A DNA stretch of 64,000 nt from Litoreibacter roseus (GTDB lineage: Bacteria; Pseudomonadota; Alphaproteobacteria; Rhodobacterales; Rhodobacteraceae): positions 105,252 to 169,251 of the forward strand of contig NZ_BLJE01000007.1 of assembly GCF_009811795.1 (NCBI RefSeq), in the 5' to 3' direction. Under the pieces are notes generated by a model. The model was not told the origin of the DNA, searched no databases, and worked only from the letters and a program-made list of their open reading frames with translations. Both the position numbers and the translations under genes were made by a program. Every line of letters starts with the position of its first letter. Positions within the stretch are counted from its first letter, which is position 1. Below, piece by piece: positions 1-8,158 of the stretch.

Positions 1-738
1 GAGGAATGTCGTGCTGTTTTGGACCGTTTGGATGCTGCGGTCGACCGGGCTGGGGCAGCCGCGCTCAGTGGGCTAGATCGGCTGCGGATCGGCGGGATTG
101 ATGCAGCGCTGGTGTGGTTGCTGCCGCCCATTTTCGCGGCTTTTCAGAAACAGCATCCGGGAATACGACTTAATTTGACTGAGGTGACTGGCTCGCTTGC
201 GCAACTGGACGAGCTTTCGCGCCACCGCATCGATTTGTGTTTCTTCCGTCCGCCGGTGCAAAGGGACGGGATTGAGTGGGAGGCGCTCTATGAGGAGCGG
301 ATGATGGTCGCTGTTACGGCGACATCTCCCTTGGCAGCACGGTCCTGCGTGTCACCGGGGGACTTGCTCGATGAGCGTCTGATCGGATATCCGCGCCATT
401 CTCGCGCTTATCTCGCGTCGATGGTTGAAGCCTGCTTCAGGGACGTGAGTGCCATGCCTCCAATTGATCTGGAAGTTCTCGACAAGTCCACTTTGCTACG
501 GCTGGTGGGGCAAGGGGCCGGTATCGGTCTTGTGCCGCAATGGGTGTCTGAACTGGGCTCACCCGATGTGCAGTTTCTTGAGCTTCGCGACAGCCCCGTT
601 CTGCAGTTTGGCGTGGCTTGGCGCGAACGTGACGGGAGCAGCCAAACTTTGACCGATTTCCTTGATCTCGTGCGTGCGCAAGCATCCGACGTTAGAACAC
701 GCTTCGCACCACAAAGTCAAAGCGCCGCCAAAACCTGA
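1..738 (+). CDS. LysR-family transcriptional regulator, 5'-truncated by window edge
   Basis: The frame is open from base 1, so the N-terminal winged helix lies outside the window; what remains is the linker helix and the effector-binding domain (about 245 residues). The visible part reads like a LysR substrate domain: RIGGIDAALVWLLPPIFAAF, a strand-helix start typical of the family, followed by the usual PGIRLNLTE and QLDEL segments. Its 3' end overlaps the convergent hydrolase gene by 22 bp. Downstream genes suggest it may control the dehalogenase-like gene or the tctCAB-leuCD operon, but no binding site can be assigned. Family assignment is firm; the inducer is unknown. Confidence 0.85.
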   Translation, partial: EECRAVLDRLDAAVDRAGAAALSGLDRLRIGGIDAALVWLLPPIFAAFQKQHPGIRLNLTEVTGSLAQLDELSRHRIDLCFFRPPVQRDGIEWEALYEERMMVAVTATSPLAARSCVSPGDLLDERLIGYPRHSRAYLASMVEACFRDVSAMPPIDLEVLDKSTLLRLVGQGAGIGLVPQWVSELGSPDVQFLELRDSPVLQFGVAWRERDGSSQTLTDFLDLVRAQASDVRTRFAPQSQSAAKT

Positions 739-1658
739 CGCCACTCCGCAATGACGGCATCAGGAACTTCCTCCGCAAGGAAATGCGCGCCTTCCAACGC
801 CTGGCCAGAAACATGACGCGCCCGTTTGCGCCACAGTGCGAGACAATCGAAATGGCGTTCAATGGCACCCTTGCTACCCCAGAGTGCGTGAACTGGCACG
901 TTAAGGGGGGATGTTTCGGCGTTGTCATGCGCGATGTCGATACTGCAGGCCGCGCGGTAATCCTCGCAGGCTGATGCGACCGTGTCTGGGTCACGCCAGC
1001 AGTCCAGATATTCCTCAAGCGCCTGTCGCACAAAAATGCCAGATCCAGCTGGTCCCTTGCAGCACTTTCGGCACCAGTACCAGTCAGGATCGGCACTTAT
1101 CATGCGCTCTGGCATGGGCGCGGGTTGGATCAACCAGAACCACCACCAGTAGTCCGCGGCGAATGCTGCGTCGGTTCTCGCGTACATTTCCCGTGTCGGG
1201 GCGATATCGAGCGGCAACAGCACGCGGACCCTGTCCGGGTGATCTGCTGCAAGCCGATGTGCCACACGCGCGCCGCGATCATGAGCTCCAAGAACAAACT
1301 GCTCAACGCCGAGCGCATCGACCAGCGAGATGATGTCGCTTGCCATTTCTCGCTTGGACATTGCGGAGTGATCATCCACCACAGGGGGTTTCCAAGACCG
1401 CCCGTAGCCGCGCAAATCAGGACAGATCACCATGTGGTCCCGTGCAAGATCTGCAGCCAGATGATGCCACATCGCCGACGTCTGCGGATGCCCATGCAGG
1501 AGCACAATGGCGGGGCCCGATCCACCTATGCGATAGCGGACATGGCCGTTTCGAAGATGCAAGATACGATCTTCGAAACCGTCAAAGAACTGATCCGCCG
1601 CCGTTGCGGTCAAGAGGATGGTTGTCGGGTCGATTGGAAAAGAGGCTCGCGTCAACAT
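717..1658 (-). CDS. Haloacetate/fluoroacetate dehalogenase-like alpha/beta hydrolase
   Basis: An alpha/beta hydrolase of 313 residues resembling the DehH1/fluoroacetate dehalogenase group. Visible features are the oxyanion segment LLHGHPQT (residues 53-60), nucleophile Asp127 in GAHDRGAR with the substrate-binding arginines Arg128 and Arg131, Tyr234 in CEDYRA (halide pocket in the family) and catalytic His292 in GAHFLAEE. The family normally carries a His-Trp pair before the QPAP motif; here the aligned positions are Trp172-Trp173. About 20 extra N-terminal residues suggest the true start may lie near residue 24. It is transcribed toward the LysR gene and away from tctC. It could equally be an epoxide hydrolase-like enzyme; the Arg-x-x-Arg pattern favours 2-haloacid ester chemistry. 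Confidence 0.78.
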   Translation of the reverse strand: MLTRASFPIDPTTILLTATAADQFFDGFEDRILHLRNGHVRYRIGGSGPAIVLLHGHPQTSAMWHHLAADLARDHMVICPDLRGYGRSWKPPVVDDHSAMSKREMASDIISLVDALGVEQFVLGAHDRGARVAHRLAADHPDRVRVLLPLDIAPTREMYARTDAAFAADYWWWFWLIQPAPMPERMISADPDWYWCRKCCKGPAGSGIFVRQALEEYLDCWRDPDTVASACEDYRAACSIDIAHDNAETSPLNVPVHALWGSKGAIERHFDCLALWRKRARHVSGQALEGAHFLAEEVPDAVIAEWRQVLAAL

Positions 1659-1778
1659 GGGACATGCGTGCCACGCTTCTGAAACGGAAATAACAACGAA
1701 TTATTGTGTAATGTTTCGCGCTCAATCTTTTCTTCTTGCCTGGCCTACTGTGCAGCCGATCAACGGGAGGAAAACCAA

Positions 1779-2738
1779 ATGCTAAATCGTCGTACTTTCG
1801 GCAAAAGCCTTCTTGCCGGGGCCGCTACACTGTCTGCTCCGAGCCTTTTGCGCGCGCAAGCGGGCTGGCCCAGCCGTCCGATTACTTATGTGATCCCATT
1901 CAATCCGGGTGGCGAGTCTGATGTGACGGCCCGGTTCCAGCAGCCGTTCATGGAGGAGATTACCGGTCAATCGGTCGTGATCACGTCTCGGCCTGGCGCA
2001 GGTGGGGCGACATCCTGGGCGCAGCTCAATAGTCTGGAAGCGGACGGGTACACCATCATGAACACCATCGTGCCGCATACCATCCTGCAACCGGCCATGA
2101 AGGACGTGGGATATCAGACCGCCGACATCAACAATGTCTTCTTCTTTCATTATACCCCTGATGCGGTTCTTGTCCGGGCCGATAGCCCGTTCCAGACGCT
2201 TCAGGACCTGATCGACTTTGCGACTGACAACCCGGGCGCACTGACGATGGGAGGGTCGGGTACCAACACGGCAAACCATCTTGCCTCCGTCATCTTTGGT
2301 GATTTGACCGGGGCCAAAGTCACGTACGTTCCGTTTTCGGGGTCGGCTCCAGCTATGACAGCCGTTCTGGGCGGGCAGATTGGCGGCGGAATGTCCTATA
2401 CCACACAGGCTGTCCGCGCGGGTGATCAGGTGCGCACCTTGGCCGTTGCCACCGAAGACCGCGTTGCAGCGCTGCCAGATGTGCCAACCTTCCGCGAGCT
2501 GGGCTTTGATCACGTCGGTGGCGCCTACCGTGGTGTCGCTGTGCCTGCGGGGACACCCGCAGCCGTCCAACAGCAGCTTTCGGACGTCATCGGTCAAGTG
2601 AATGCCAACCCGGAGTTTCAGCGCCAGATGACCGAGGCTGGGTATCAAGTGGTTGATATCCCGCTCGCGAACGTGCCAGCCTTTATCGAAGAACGGCAGG
2701 GGGCCTATGCTCCGGCGATTGAACGGATGCGCGGCTGA
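1779..2738 (+). CDS. tctC: TTT transporter periplasmic solute receptor (TctC/Bug family)
   Basis: A Bug-type extracytoplasmic receptor that captures a carboxylate for the tripartite tricarboxylate transporter. The ATG at 1779 is preferred to an upstream in-frame start because GGGAGG sits at 1765-1770 and the protein then begins with a twin-arginine-like signal (MLNRRTFGKSLLAG) ending near SLLRAQA. The mature part shows the family pattern WPSRPITYVIPFNPGGESDV and a long two-lobe receptor of about 320 residues. It heads an operon with tctA, tctB and leuCD, so the ligand is probably a hydroxylated or unsaturated di- or tricarboxylate. The exact ligand cannot be read from sequence. Confidence 0.92.
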   Translation: MLNRRTFGKSLLAGAATLSAPSLLRAQAGWPSRPITYVIPFNPGGESDVTARFQQPFMEEITGQSVVITSRPGAGGATSWAQLNSLEADGYTIMNTIVPHTILQPAMKDVGYQTADINNVFFFHYTPDAVLVRADSPFQTLQDLIDFATDNPGALTMGGSGTNTANHLASVIFGDLTGAKVTYVPFSGSAPAMTAVLGGQIGGGMSYTTQAVRAGDQVRTLAVATEDRVAALPDVPTFRELGFDHVGGAYRGVAVPAGTPAAVQQQLSDVIGQVNANPEFQRQMTEAGYQVVDIPLANVPAFIEERQGAYAPAIERMRG

Positions 2739-2814
2739 CCCGCTCCGACCGTTGTGACGGGTCGACAGGCTTGCCTTGTCGGCCCTACCCCCATCCAGCA
2801 GAGTAAAGAAAACG

Positions 2815-4317
2815 ATGCTCGAAGCCTTTCTAAGTGCGTTGACCCCATTCAACCTGTCGCTCGCGCTAGCGGGTGTCGTGCTCGGCACCATCATCGGGGC
2901 GCTGCCTGGCTTGTCGGCAACGATGGCGGTTGCGGTGTTGGTGCCGTTCACCTTCACGATGGATCCGGCGTCTGGTTTGATAGCACTGGGAGCGGTTTAC
3001 ACGGGCGCGATCTACGGCGGGGCCTATGCTGCGATCCTCGTCAACACGCCCGGCACGCCCGCCGCAATCGCGACGTCATTGGACGGCTTTCCAATGGCCA
3101 AGCGCGGGGATGGTGATCTTGCCGTGACGATCTCCTGCTTTGCTTCGGCGTTTGGGGGCATAGTGGGCGCGCTTGCGCTTTTGTTTGTTGCGCCGCCTTT
3201 GGCCACCATCGCGCTCAACTTCGGGCCGGTGGAATACTTCTGGCTCGCTGTTTTTGGCCTGTCGCTCATCGCGGTCCTATCCAAGGGCAACACAATCAAG
3301 GGGCTGATCGGTGGCTTTATCGGGCTTTTCCTATCTACCGTTGGCTCAGCGGTGATTGGTGGCGACGTACGGTACACAATGGGCCAATTGTCGTTGTTGG
3401 GCGGCATTCACATCATTCCTGCACTGATCGGGCTGTATTGCATCCCCGTTTTGCTGGGCATGGTGGCCAACCGGGACCCGCATATCGAACGCGCAAAGTC
3501 GGGAAACGGCACACGCATCCCCGAAGCGCTTGGCACGCTTTGGCGTTCCAAGTTCAACCTCTTGCGGTCGTCCATTATTGGAACGGTTGTTGGCATCCTG
3601 CCCGCCGCGGGTGGGGCGGTGGCAGGGCTTGTCGCCTATTCAGAGGCGCGCCGCACCTCACCGGATCGCGCACGGTTCGGAAAGGGAGCGCCCGATGGCG
3701 TCGTTGCTTCCGAAAGCGCGAACTCCGCCACGGTTGGGGGTGGATTTGTCCCCACGCTCGTGCTCGGCATCCCGGGAACCCCGCCAGACGCGATTATCCT
3801 TGGCGCATTGTTGGTGCAGGGCATCCGGGTTGGACCACAGCTGTTCACCACACAAAGCGATCTGGTCATGACCTTCACATTTGGCCTGCTGATCGCGACC
3901 GTCTTGATGATCCCGACCGGGCTGGTGATCGGACGCACCGCGTTTCGAGCGATCAGTTCGATCCCGAAATCCGTTCTCGCCCCCGCAATCGGAGTCCTGA
4001 TTATGGTCGGGGCATTTGCTGTCGAGCAGAACCCAAATCACGTGGTCATGATGGTGATCCTCGGTGGCCTTGCTTTCATCGCAGCGCGGTGGGGCTTTGA
4101 ACCTTCGCCAATTGTTCTTGGCCTGATTCTTGGCCCGATCGCGGAACAAGGCTTCGTACAGGCTTGGCTGATCGGGGGAGCTTCTGGTGATCTGCTTGGG
4201 CAATACTTTGGACGTCCCATAAGCCTTGGGATCATATTCCTCACTTTACTGACGCTCGCATGGCCGTGGTTCAGTGACTGGAAAGCGCGCCGGCGCACTT
4301 TGGAAGTGACAGAATGA
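2815..4317 (+). CDS. tctA: TTT transporter large membrane subunit TctA
   Basis: The large permease subunit of the tripartite tricarboxylate transporter, 500 residues with about 11-12 hydrophobic segments, which matches the family length. The signature GALPGLSATM lies near residue 23-32 and a second repeat motif (GILPAAGGAVAGLVAY) near residue 260. The ATG at 2815 gives the usual N-terminus (MLEAFLSALTPFNLS); the open frame extends 39 bases further up but without family similarity. It is driven by ion gradients in characterised homologues. The gene ends by a 4-bp ATGA overlap with tctB. Confidence 0.94.
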   Translation: MLEAFLSALTPFNLSLALAGVVLGTIIGALPGLSATMAVAVLVPFTFTMDPASGLIALGAVYTGAIYGGAYAAILVNTPGTPAAIATSLDGFPMAKRGDGDLAVTISCFASAFGGIVGALALLFVAPPLATIALNFGPVEYFWLAVFGLSLIAVLSKGNTIKGLIGGFIGLFLSTVGSAVIGGDVRYTMGQLSLLGGIHIIPALIGLYCIPVLLGMVANRDPHIERAKSGNGTRIPEALGTLWRSKFNLLRSSIIGTVVGILPAAGGAVAGLVAYSEARRTSPDRARFGKGAPDGVVASESANSATVGGGFVPTLVLGIPGTPPDAIILGALLVQGIRVGPQLFTTQSDLVMTFTFGLLIATVLMIPTGLVIGRTAFRAISSIPKSVLAPAIGVLIMVGAFAVEQNPNHVVMMVILGGLAFIAARWGFEPSPIVLGLILGPIAEQGFVQAWLIGGASGDLLGQYFGRPISLGIIFLTLLTLAWPWFSDWKARRRTLEVTE

Positions 4318-4745
4318 ACCGCACCCTGCACCGCGATCTACCACCCGGTCTGGTCCTGATCGGCCTAGGCAGCTGGGCCCTGTGGGAAACACTTACAATG
4401 TCGGTCCTTGGTGCTGTGTTTCCGCGCTTGGCGGGCAGTGGTATGTTGGTCGGCGGGGTCATTCTGTGCATCCGGGCACTTTGGCGCGCGCCGCCCGTTC
4501 AACCGCCGGAAGGAGAGCTGACGCGTCCGCTGCTGTTTCTGGCGCTGCTGCTGGGATGGGCGGTGATGTTGCCAATCACCGGGTTTGTCCTCACCTCGGT
4601 CTGTGCGGCGCTGCTTGCGATGTTCCTGTCTGCAGACGAAAAATTTGATGCCAAGACCGCAGCTATCCAAGCGATTTCCCTCGCCGCTCTGGTGGGCGTT
4701 GCCGCACTTCTATTTGGTCAAATTCTTATGGTGAACCTGCCATGA
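4314..4745 (+). CDS. tctB: TTT transporter small membrane subunit TctB
   Basis: A 143-residue membrane protein with four predicted hydrophobic helices (roughly residues 12-30, 37-60, 72-105 and 118-142), the normal size and topology of TctB. It starts in the ATGA overlap with tctA and itself overlaps the start of leuC by ATGA, so the translation of transporter and enzyme is coupled. TctB sequences are poorly conserved, so the call rests on topology and on its place between tctA and the end of the transporter block. Confidence 0.88.
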   Translation: MNRTLHRDLPPGLVLIGLGSWALWETLTMSVLGAVFPRLAGSGMLVGGVILCIRALWRAPPVQPPEGELTRPLLFLALLLGWAVMLPITGFVLTSVCAALLAMFLSADEKFDAKTAAIQAISLAALVGVAALLFGQILMVNLP

Positions 4746-6139
4746 CTGCACGAACGCTCTATGAAAAGCTGATGGATGCACACCGGGTGCGTCAGTTCGA
4801 TCCCGACACGGTCCTGCTCTACGTTGATCTGCACGTGATGAATGAATACACCAGCCCTCAGGCCTTTGCGGGGTTGCACTCCGCCAAGCGGCGCGTGCGC
4901 AGGCCGGAAAGGCAATTGGCGGTGGTTGATCACGTCAATCCCACCCATCCGATCAGATCCATTGCCGAGATCGAGGATGCTGGCGGGCGCTTGCAGATCG
5001 AGACGCTTGCCGAAAATTGCACGCGCCACGGGATTGAACTCATCGACCTCTTTGATCCAAGGCAGGGCATCGAGCATGTCGTCGTGCCGGATCTAGGTCT
5101 GGCGCATCCGGGAATGACGATTCTGTGTGGGGACAGCCATACTACGACCTACGGCGCTTTCGGCGCATTGGCCTACGGCATCGGTACGTCCGAGATTGAA
5201 CACATCCTCGCGACGCAATGCATCGACCATACTGTATTGAAACCAATGCGCGTGTCGATCGTCGGGACAGCAGGGCCTGGTATCACTGCCAAAGACATCG
5301 TGATGGCGGTCATTGCCCGGATCGGAGCGGATGGCGCAGCAGGGCATGCCGTGGAGTTTGCAGGCGAAGCTGTAGAGGCCTTGGAGGTCGAAGGCCGCAT
5401 GACGCTCTGCAACATGATCGTCGAAGGCGGGGCACGGGTGGCAATAATCGCACCGGACGCCAAGGTGCTGGACTACATCAAGGGCCGTTCGCGCGCGCCG
5501 CAAGGCGCTGATTGGCAAGCTTTGGTGTCGAGGGTGCAGGGTATGCGGTCTGACCCGCAGGCGGTTTTCGCCAAGGAGGTGACGGTCGACGCAGGCGACA
5601 TCGCGCCGCTTGTCACCTGGGGCACCAGCCCCGATCAGGCATTGCCCGTCATGAGTGATGTCCCCCAACCGAAAACGGAGGCCGAAGCGCGCGCTTTGTC
5701 CTACATGGGCCTGACGGCAGGTCAACCGCTGACCTCTGTCCGGATTGACCGGGCGTTCATCGGGTCTTGCACCAATGCGCGCCTCAGCGATTTGCGGGCT
5801 GCAGCTGACGTTCTACGCGGTCGTCGTGTGGCTGAAGGCGTGCAGGCGATATGTGTCCCAGGGTCAAAGACGGTTCGGGCGGCGGCCGAGGCCGAAGGTC
5901 TCGACAAAGTGTTTCTTGCCGCCGGTTTCGAGTGGCGCGGCTCAGGGTGTTCCATGTGCCTTGCCATGAACGATGATGTGGCGAAACCGGGCGAGCGGCT
6001 TGCCTCGTCAACCAACCGCAACTTCGAAGGACGGCAGGGACAGGGCGCGCGGACCCACCTGATGAGCCCAACGATGGTCGCCGCCGCTGCAATCACCGGG
6101 CATCTTACCGATGTGCGCATTCTGGGAGGGCCGGCATGA
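4742..6139 (+). CDS. leuC: 3-isopropylmalate dehydratase-like large subunit (aconitase family)
   Basis: Large subunit of a two-subunit hydro-lyase of the aconitase superfamily, 465 residues, the normal LeuC length. The [4Fe-4S] ligands are present: Cys343 in FIGSCTNARL, and Cys403 and Cys406 in GCSMCLAMND. GDSHTTTYGAFGALAYGIGT (substrate/cluster region) is also intact. It overlaps tctB upstream and leuD downstream by four bases each. The location after a TTT transporter, not beside leuB or leuA, suggests a catabolic role on an imported acid (for example citraconate, a methylmalate or a similar compound) rather than leucine synthesis; this is inference. Sequence alone cannot separate LeuC from dimethylmaleate or citraconate hydratase subunits. 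Confidence 0.9.
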   Translation: MTARTLYEKLMDAHRVRQFDPDTVLLYVDLHVMNEYTSPQAFAGLHSAKRRVRRPERQLAVVDHVNPTHPIRSIAEIEDAGGRLQIETLAENCTRHGIELIDLFDPRQGIEHVVVPDLGLAHPGMTILCGDSHTTTYGAFGALAYGIGTSEIEHILATQCIDHTVLKPMRVSIVGTAGPGITAKDIVMAVIARIGADGAAGHAVEFAGEAVEALEVEGRMTLCNMIVEGGARVAIIAPDAKVLDYIKGRSRAPQGADWQALVSRVQGMRSDPQAVFAKEVTVDAGDIAPLVTWGTSPDQALPVMSDVPQPKTEAEARALSYMGLTAGQPLTSVRIDRAFIGSCTNARLSDLRAAADVLRGRRVAEGVQAICVPGSKTVRAAAEAEGLDKVFLAAGFEWRGSGCSMCLAMNDDVAKPGERLASSTNRNFEGRQGQGARTHLMSPTMVAAAAITGHLTDVRILGGPA

Positions 6140-6717
6140 CCCCGTTCACCACACATACCGGGATCGCGGCGGCACTGCCGATGCCGAACCTCGACACCGA
6201 TGTCATAATTCCAAAGCAGTTCCTCAAGCGCATTGACCGCGAAGGTCTGGCCGAGGGTGTGTTTTTTGATTTGTTCAAGGACCAGGAGTTCGTCTTGAAC
6301 CGCCCCCCATGGGACACCGCATCCATCCTGATTTGCGGCGAGAATTTCGGCTGCGGGTCCAGCCGTGAATATGCTGTCTGGGGGCTGATGCAATGGGGCA
6401 TCCGCGCAATCATTGCACCTTCCTTTGCGGGCATCTTCTTTGGAAATTGTGAAAAGAATGGGCTTCTGGCCGTAGACATGCCCGCGGATGATGTCGAAGA
6501 GCTGTCATGGCTTGCGCAGGATCCGGCGACGGCACAGATTGGCATCGATTTGCATCAGCAACGGATCATACAGGGCGGATCCAATTGGCAATTTGATATT
6601 CCTGCCGCGCGAAAGGCTCTGTTGCTAGAAGGCAAGGATCATATTGCCTGCACGTTGGAGCACGAAACTGAAATCGCCACATTTGAGAGACATCATGGCT
6701 CAGACGCCGTGCATTGA
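6136..6717 (+). CDS. leuD: 3-isopropylmalate dehydratase-like small subunit
   Basis: Small (swivel-domain) subunit partnering the upstream large subunit, 193 residues, near the usual 200. Family motifs are present: N-terminal PMPNLDTDVIIPKQFLK, and the substrate-binding CGSSREYAVW segment near residue 73-82. It starts in an ATGA overlap with leuC and is the last gene of the tctCAB-leuCD run; the next gene is 335 bp away behind its own promoter. The substrate reservation given for the large subunit applies here too. Confidence 0.92.
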   Translation: MTPFTTHTGIAAALPMPNLDTDVIIPKQFLKRIDREGLAEGVFFDLFKDQEFVLNRPPWDTASILICGENFGCGSSREYAVWGLMQWGIRAIIAPSFAGIFFGNCEKNGLLAVDMPADDVEELSWLAQDPATAQIGIDLHQQRIIQGGSNWQFDIPAARKALLLEGKDHIACTLEHETEIATFERHHGSDAVH

Positions 6718-6971
6718 CGTCACATGCGCTGCTGCTTGCTCAGTGACTGCTAGCTGCGCGCAAGCCAGTCCACGTAGGCACTCCAAGCGGCCGGCTTACT
6801 TTGTCAAATCTGCAGTATAAGCAGCACCATGCGTACAAAGTTTGCTAACTCTTCAATCTGCGGCGGACCCACCGACAGCATTTCTAACTATCTGCAGACT
6901 TAAACAAACCATTGTAATTAATGACATTTGAACAAGCCTTACTGCTACGCTGAGAGGCAAATCCTACGCTA

Positions 6972-6999
6972 TTGACAGGGCCAAATTGCCCCCTCTAAA
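6972..6999 (+). promoter_or_regulatory. Predicted sigma-70-type promoter
   Basis: A perfect -35 hexamer TTGACA at 6972-6977 followed, at 16 bp, by TCTAAA (6994-6999; TAAATT at 6996-7001 with 18 bp is an alternative -10). The start of transcription would fall inside or just after the operator palindrome at 7000-7012. Drives the operon that starts at 7053. Confidence 0.55.
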
Positions 7000-7012
7000 T
7001 TGGTACTACCAA
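7000..7012. promoter_or_regulatory. FadR-type GntR operator palindrome
   Basis: TTGGTA-C-TACCAA, a perfect 6+1+6 inverted repeat immediately downstream of the predicted -10 box. This is the operator style known for FadR-subfamily GntR repressors (such as sugar-acid regulators). A FadR-type regulator gene lies in the same operon (15221-15937), which makes negative autoregulation of the whole operon the simplest reading. A looser half-site ACCGGTAG follows at 7013-7020. Confidence 0.65.
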
Positions 7013-7052
7013 ACCGGTAGAATCAAATCGGTAAAATGCCACTAGGGAGGAA

Positions 7053-8093
7053 ATGATGGCATATTTTTGTAAGCTGGCCGCTATGGCTGGCGCGGCGATA
7101 GCTGCGTTCACAGCAATGGGTCCGGCCCCCAGTTACGCTGAAGATGACGACATCAAAATCGCCGTTGCGATGAAGACACAGGTGCAGCGTCGTTGGGCAT
7201 TTGACCGCAAAGCCATGGAGCAAGAAGCCGAGCGTCAAGGCGTGGAGTTGATCTTCCAGTATGCCAATGACAATCCGACACTTCAGGCATCCCAAGTTGA
7301 AAACCTGCTCAGCCAGCAGCCCGATGTGCTGATCCTTGTGCCTGTCGACAGTGCGGCCGCGGGGTCCATCGTGCGGAGCGCACAAGAAGCAGGTGTCCCG
7401 GTGGTGGGCTACGATATTGGCGTCTCAACCGCCAAGCTGGACTACTTCGTCATGCGCAACAACGGGCTGGTGGGTGAGCTGCAAGCCCAGGCCGCAATGG
7501 AATTTGCTCCCAAGGGCAATTTTGCGCTAATCAAAGGCGACCCTGGCAACGATGTGGCACAGTCCATTGCCGCGTCCTATGACCGCATTCTACCAAACGC
7601 CGATGGGGTCGAAATTGTTTTTGACCAATTCGTGAATGGCTGGAGCCCGCAGACGGCGCTGTCCAACGCGGAAAACATTTTGTCAGCCAACGATGACAAC
7701 GTGAAAGCGTTTGTGACAGCGAATGATGGTATGGCATCAGGAGTGGCCCAGGCAATCATCGCACGCGACTTGGCAGGCAAGGTGTTTCTGTCCGGTCTCG
7801 ATGCGGAATCCGCAAACCTGCGCCTGATTGCCGACGGCGTGCAGACGATGACCGTGTGGACTGATTTAACCGATCACGGCATTGCCGCCGTCAAGGCGGC
7901 GGTGTCGATCGCAAAAGGCGAAGAGCCTACATTTTCCGAGATGGTTGACCTTGGGGCGGGTGAAGTGCCGACGCACCTGGTCATCGTGGAAGAAATCAAC
8001 TCCGATAATCTCTGTGACTTTGTGGTTTCCGGTGCTCCCGAAGGCTGGACGTCGGTTGACGAGGTCTTTGACGACCCATCCGCGTGTAACTGA
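7053..8093 (+). CDS. Xylose-type sugar ABC transporter substrate-binding protein
   Basis: A periplasmic-binding-protein-like receptor of 346 residues (type I fold, XylF/RbsB group). A signal peptide covers about residues 1-30, ending in PAPSYA before EDDDIKIAVAM. The mature part has the characteristic hinge pattern DVLILVPVDSAAAGSIV and VPVVGYDIG. The start has GGGAGG 2-7 bases before a tandem ATGATG. It is the first gene of an operon with its ATPase and permease. The XylF-like group binds pentoses or related polyols; the true ligand is unknown, and the neighbouring oxidative enzymes suggest a modified sugar or sugar-like compound. Confidence 0.9.
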   Translation: MMAYFCKLAAMAGAAIAAFTAMGPAPSYAEDDDIKIAVAMKTQVQRRWAFDRKAMEQEAERQGVELIFQYANDNPTLQASQVENLLSQQPDVLILVPVDSAAAGSIVRSAQEAGVPVVGYDIGVSTAKLDYFVMRNNGLVGELQAQAAMEFAPKGNFALIKGDPGNDVAQSIAASYDRILPNADGVEIVFDQFVNGWSPQTALSNAENILSANDDNVKAFVTANDGMASGVAQAIIARDLAGKVFLSGLDAESANLRLIADGVQTMTVWTDLTDHGIAAVKAAVSIAKGEEPTFSEMVDLGAGEVPTHLVIVEEINSDNLCDFVVSGAPEGWTSVDEVFDDPSACN

Positions 8094-8105
8094 CACAAAG
8101 CCAAG

Positions 8106-8134
8106 GTCCTGCGCGGGCTCAGCCCGCGCAGGAC
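8106..8134 (+). other. Perfect 13-bp stem-loop between receptor and ATPase genes
   Basis: GTCCTGCGCGGGC - TCA - GCCCGCGCAGGAC, a perfect inverted repeat 13 bases after the receptor stop codon. There is no T-run after it (ACTTCC follows), so it is a poor terminator; by analogy with other ABC operons it probably protects the 3' end of the receptor message and sets a high receptor-to-ATPase ratio. That role is inference. Confidence 0.75.
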
Positions 8135-8158
8135 ACTTCCACATTTCGGGTTGAGACA

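Larger units (their letters stand above)
6718..7052 (+). promoter_or_regulatory. Intergenic region holding the promoter of the flavin-monooxygenase operon
   Basis: A 335-bp gene-free stretch, visibly more AT-rich than its flanks. No clear intrinsic terminator for leuD was found in its first part. The last 90 bp contain the promoter and operator described separately and a good ribosome-binding site (GGGAGG, 7045-7050) for the ABC substrate-binding gene. Nothing else recognisable. Confidence 0.6.

Noticed and set aside
1782..2957. Minus-strand open frame of 391 codons opposite tctC
   Set aside because: Antisense shadow; the plus-strand protein has a signal peptide, good ribosome-binding site and clear family.
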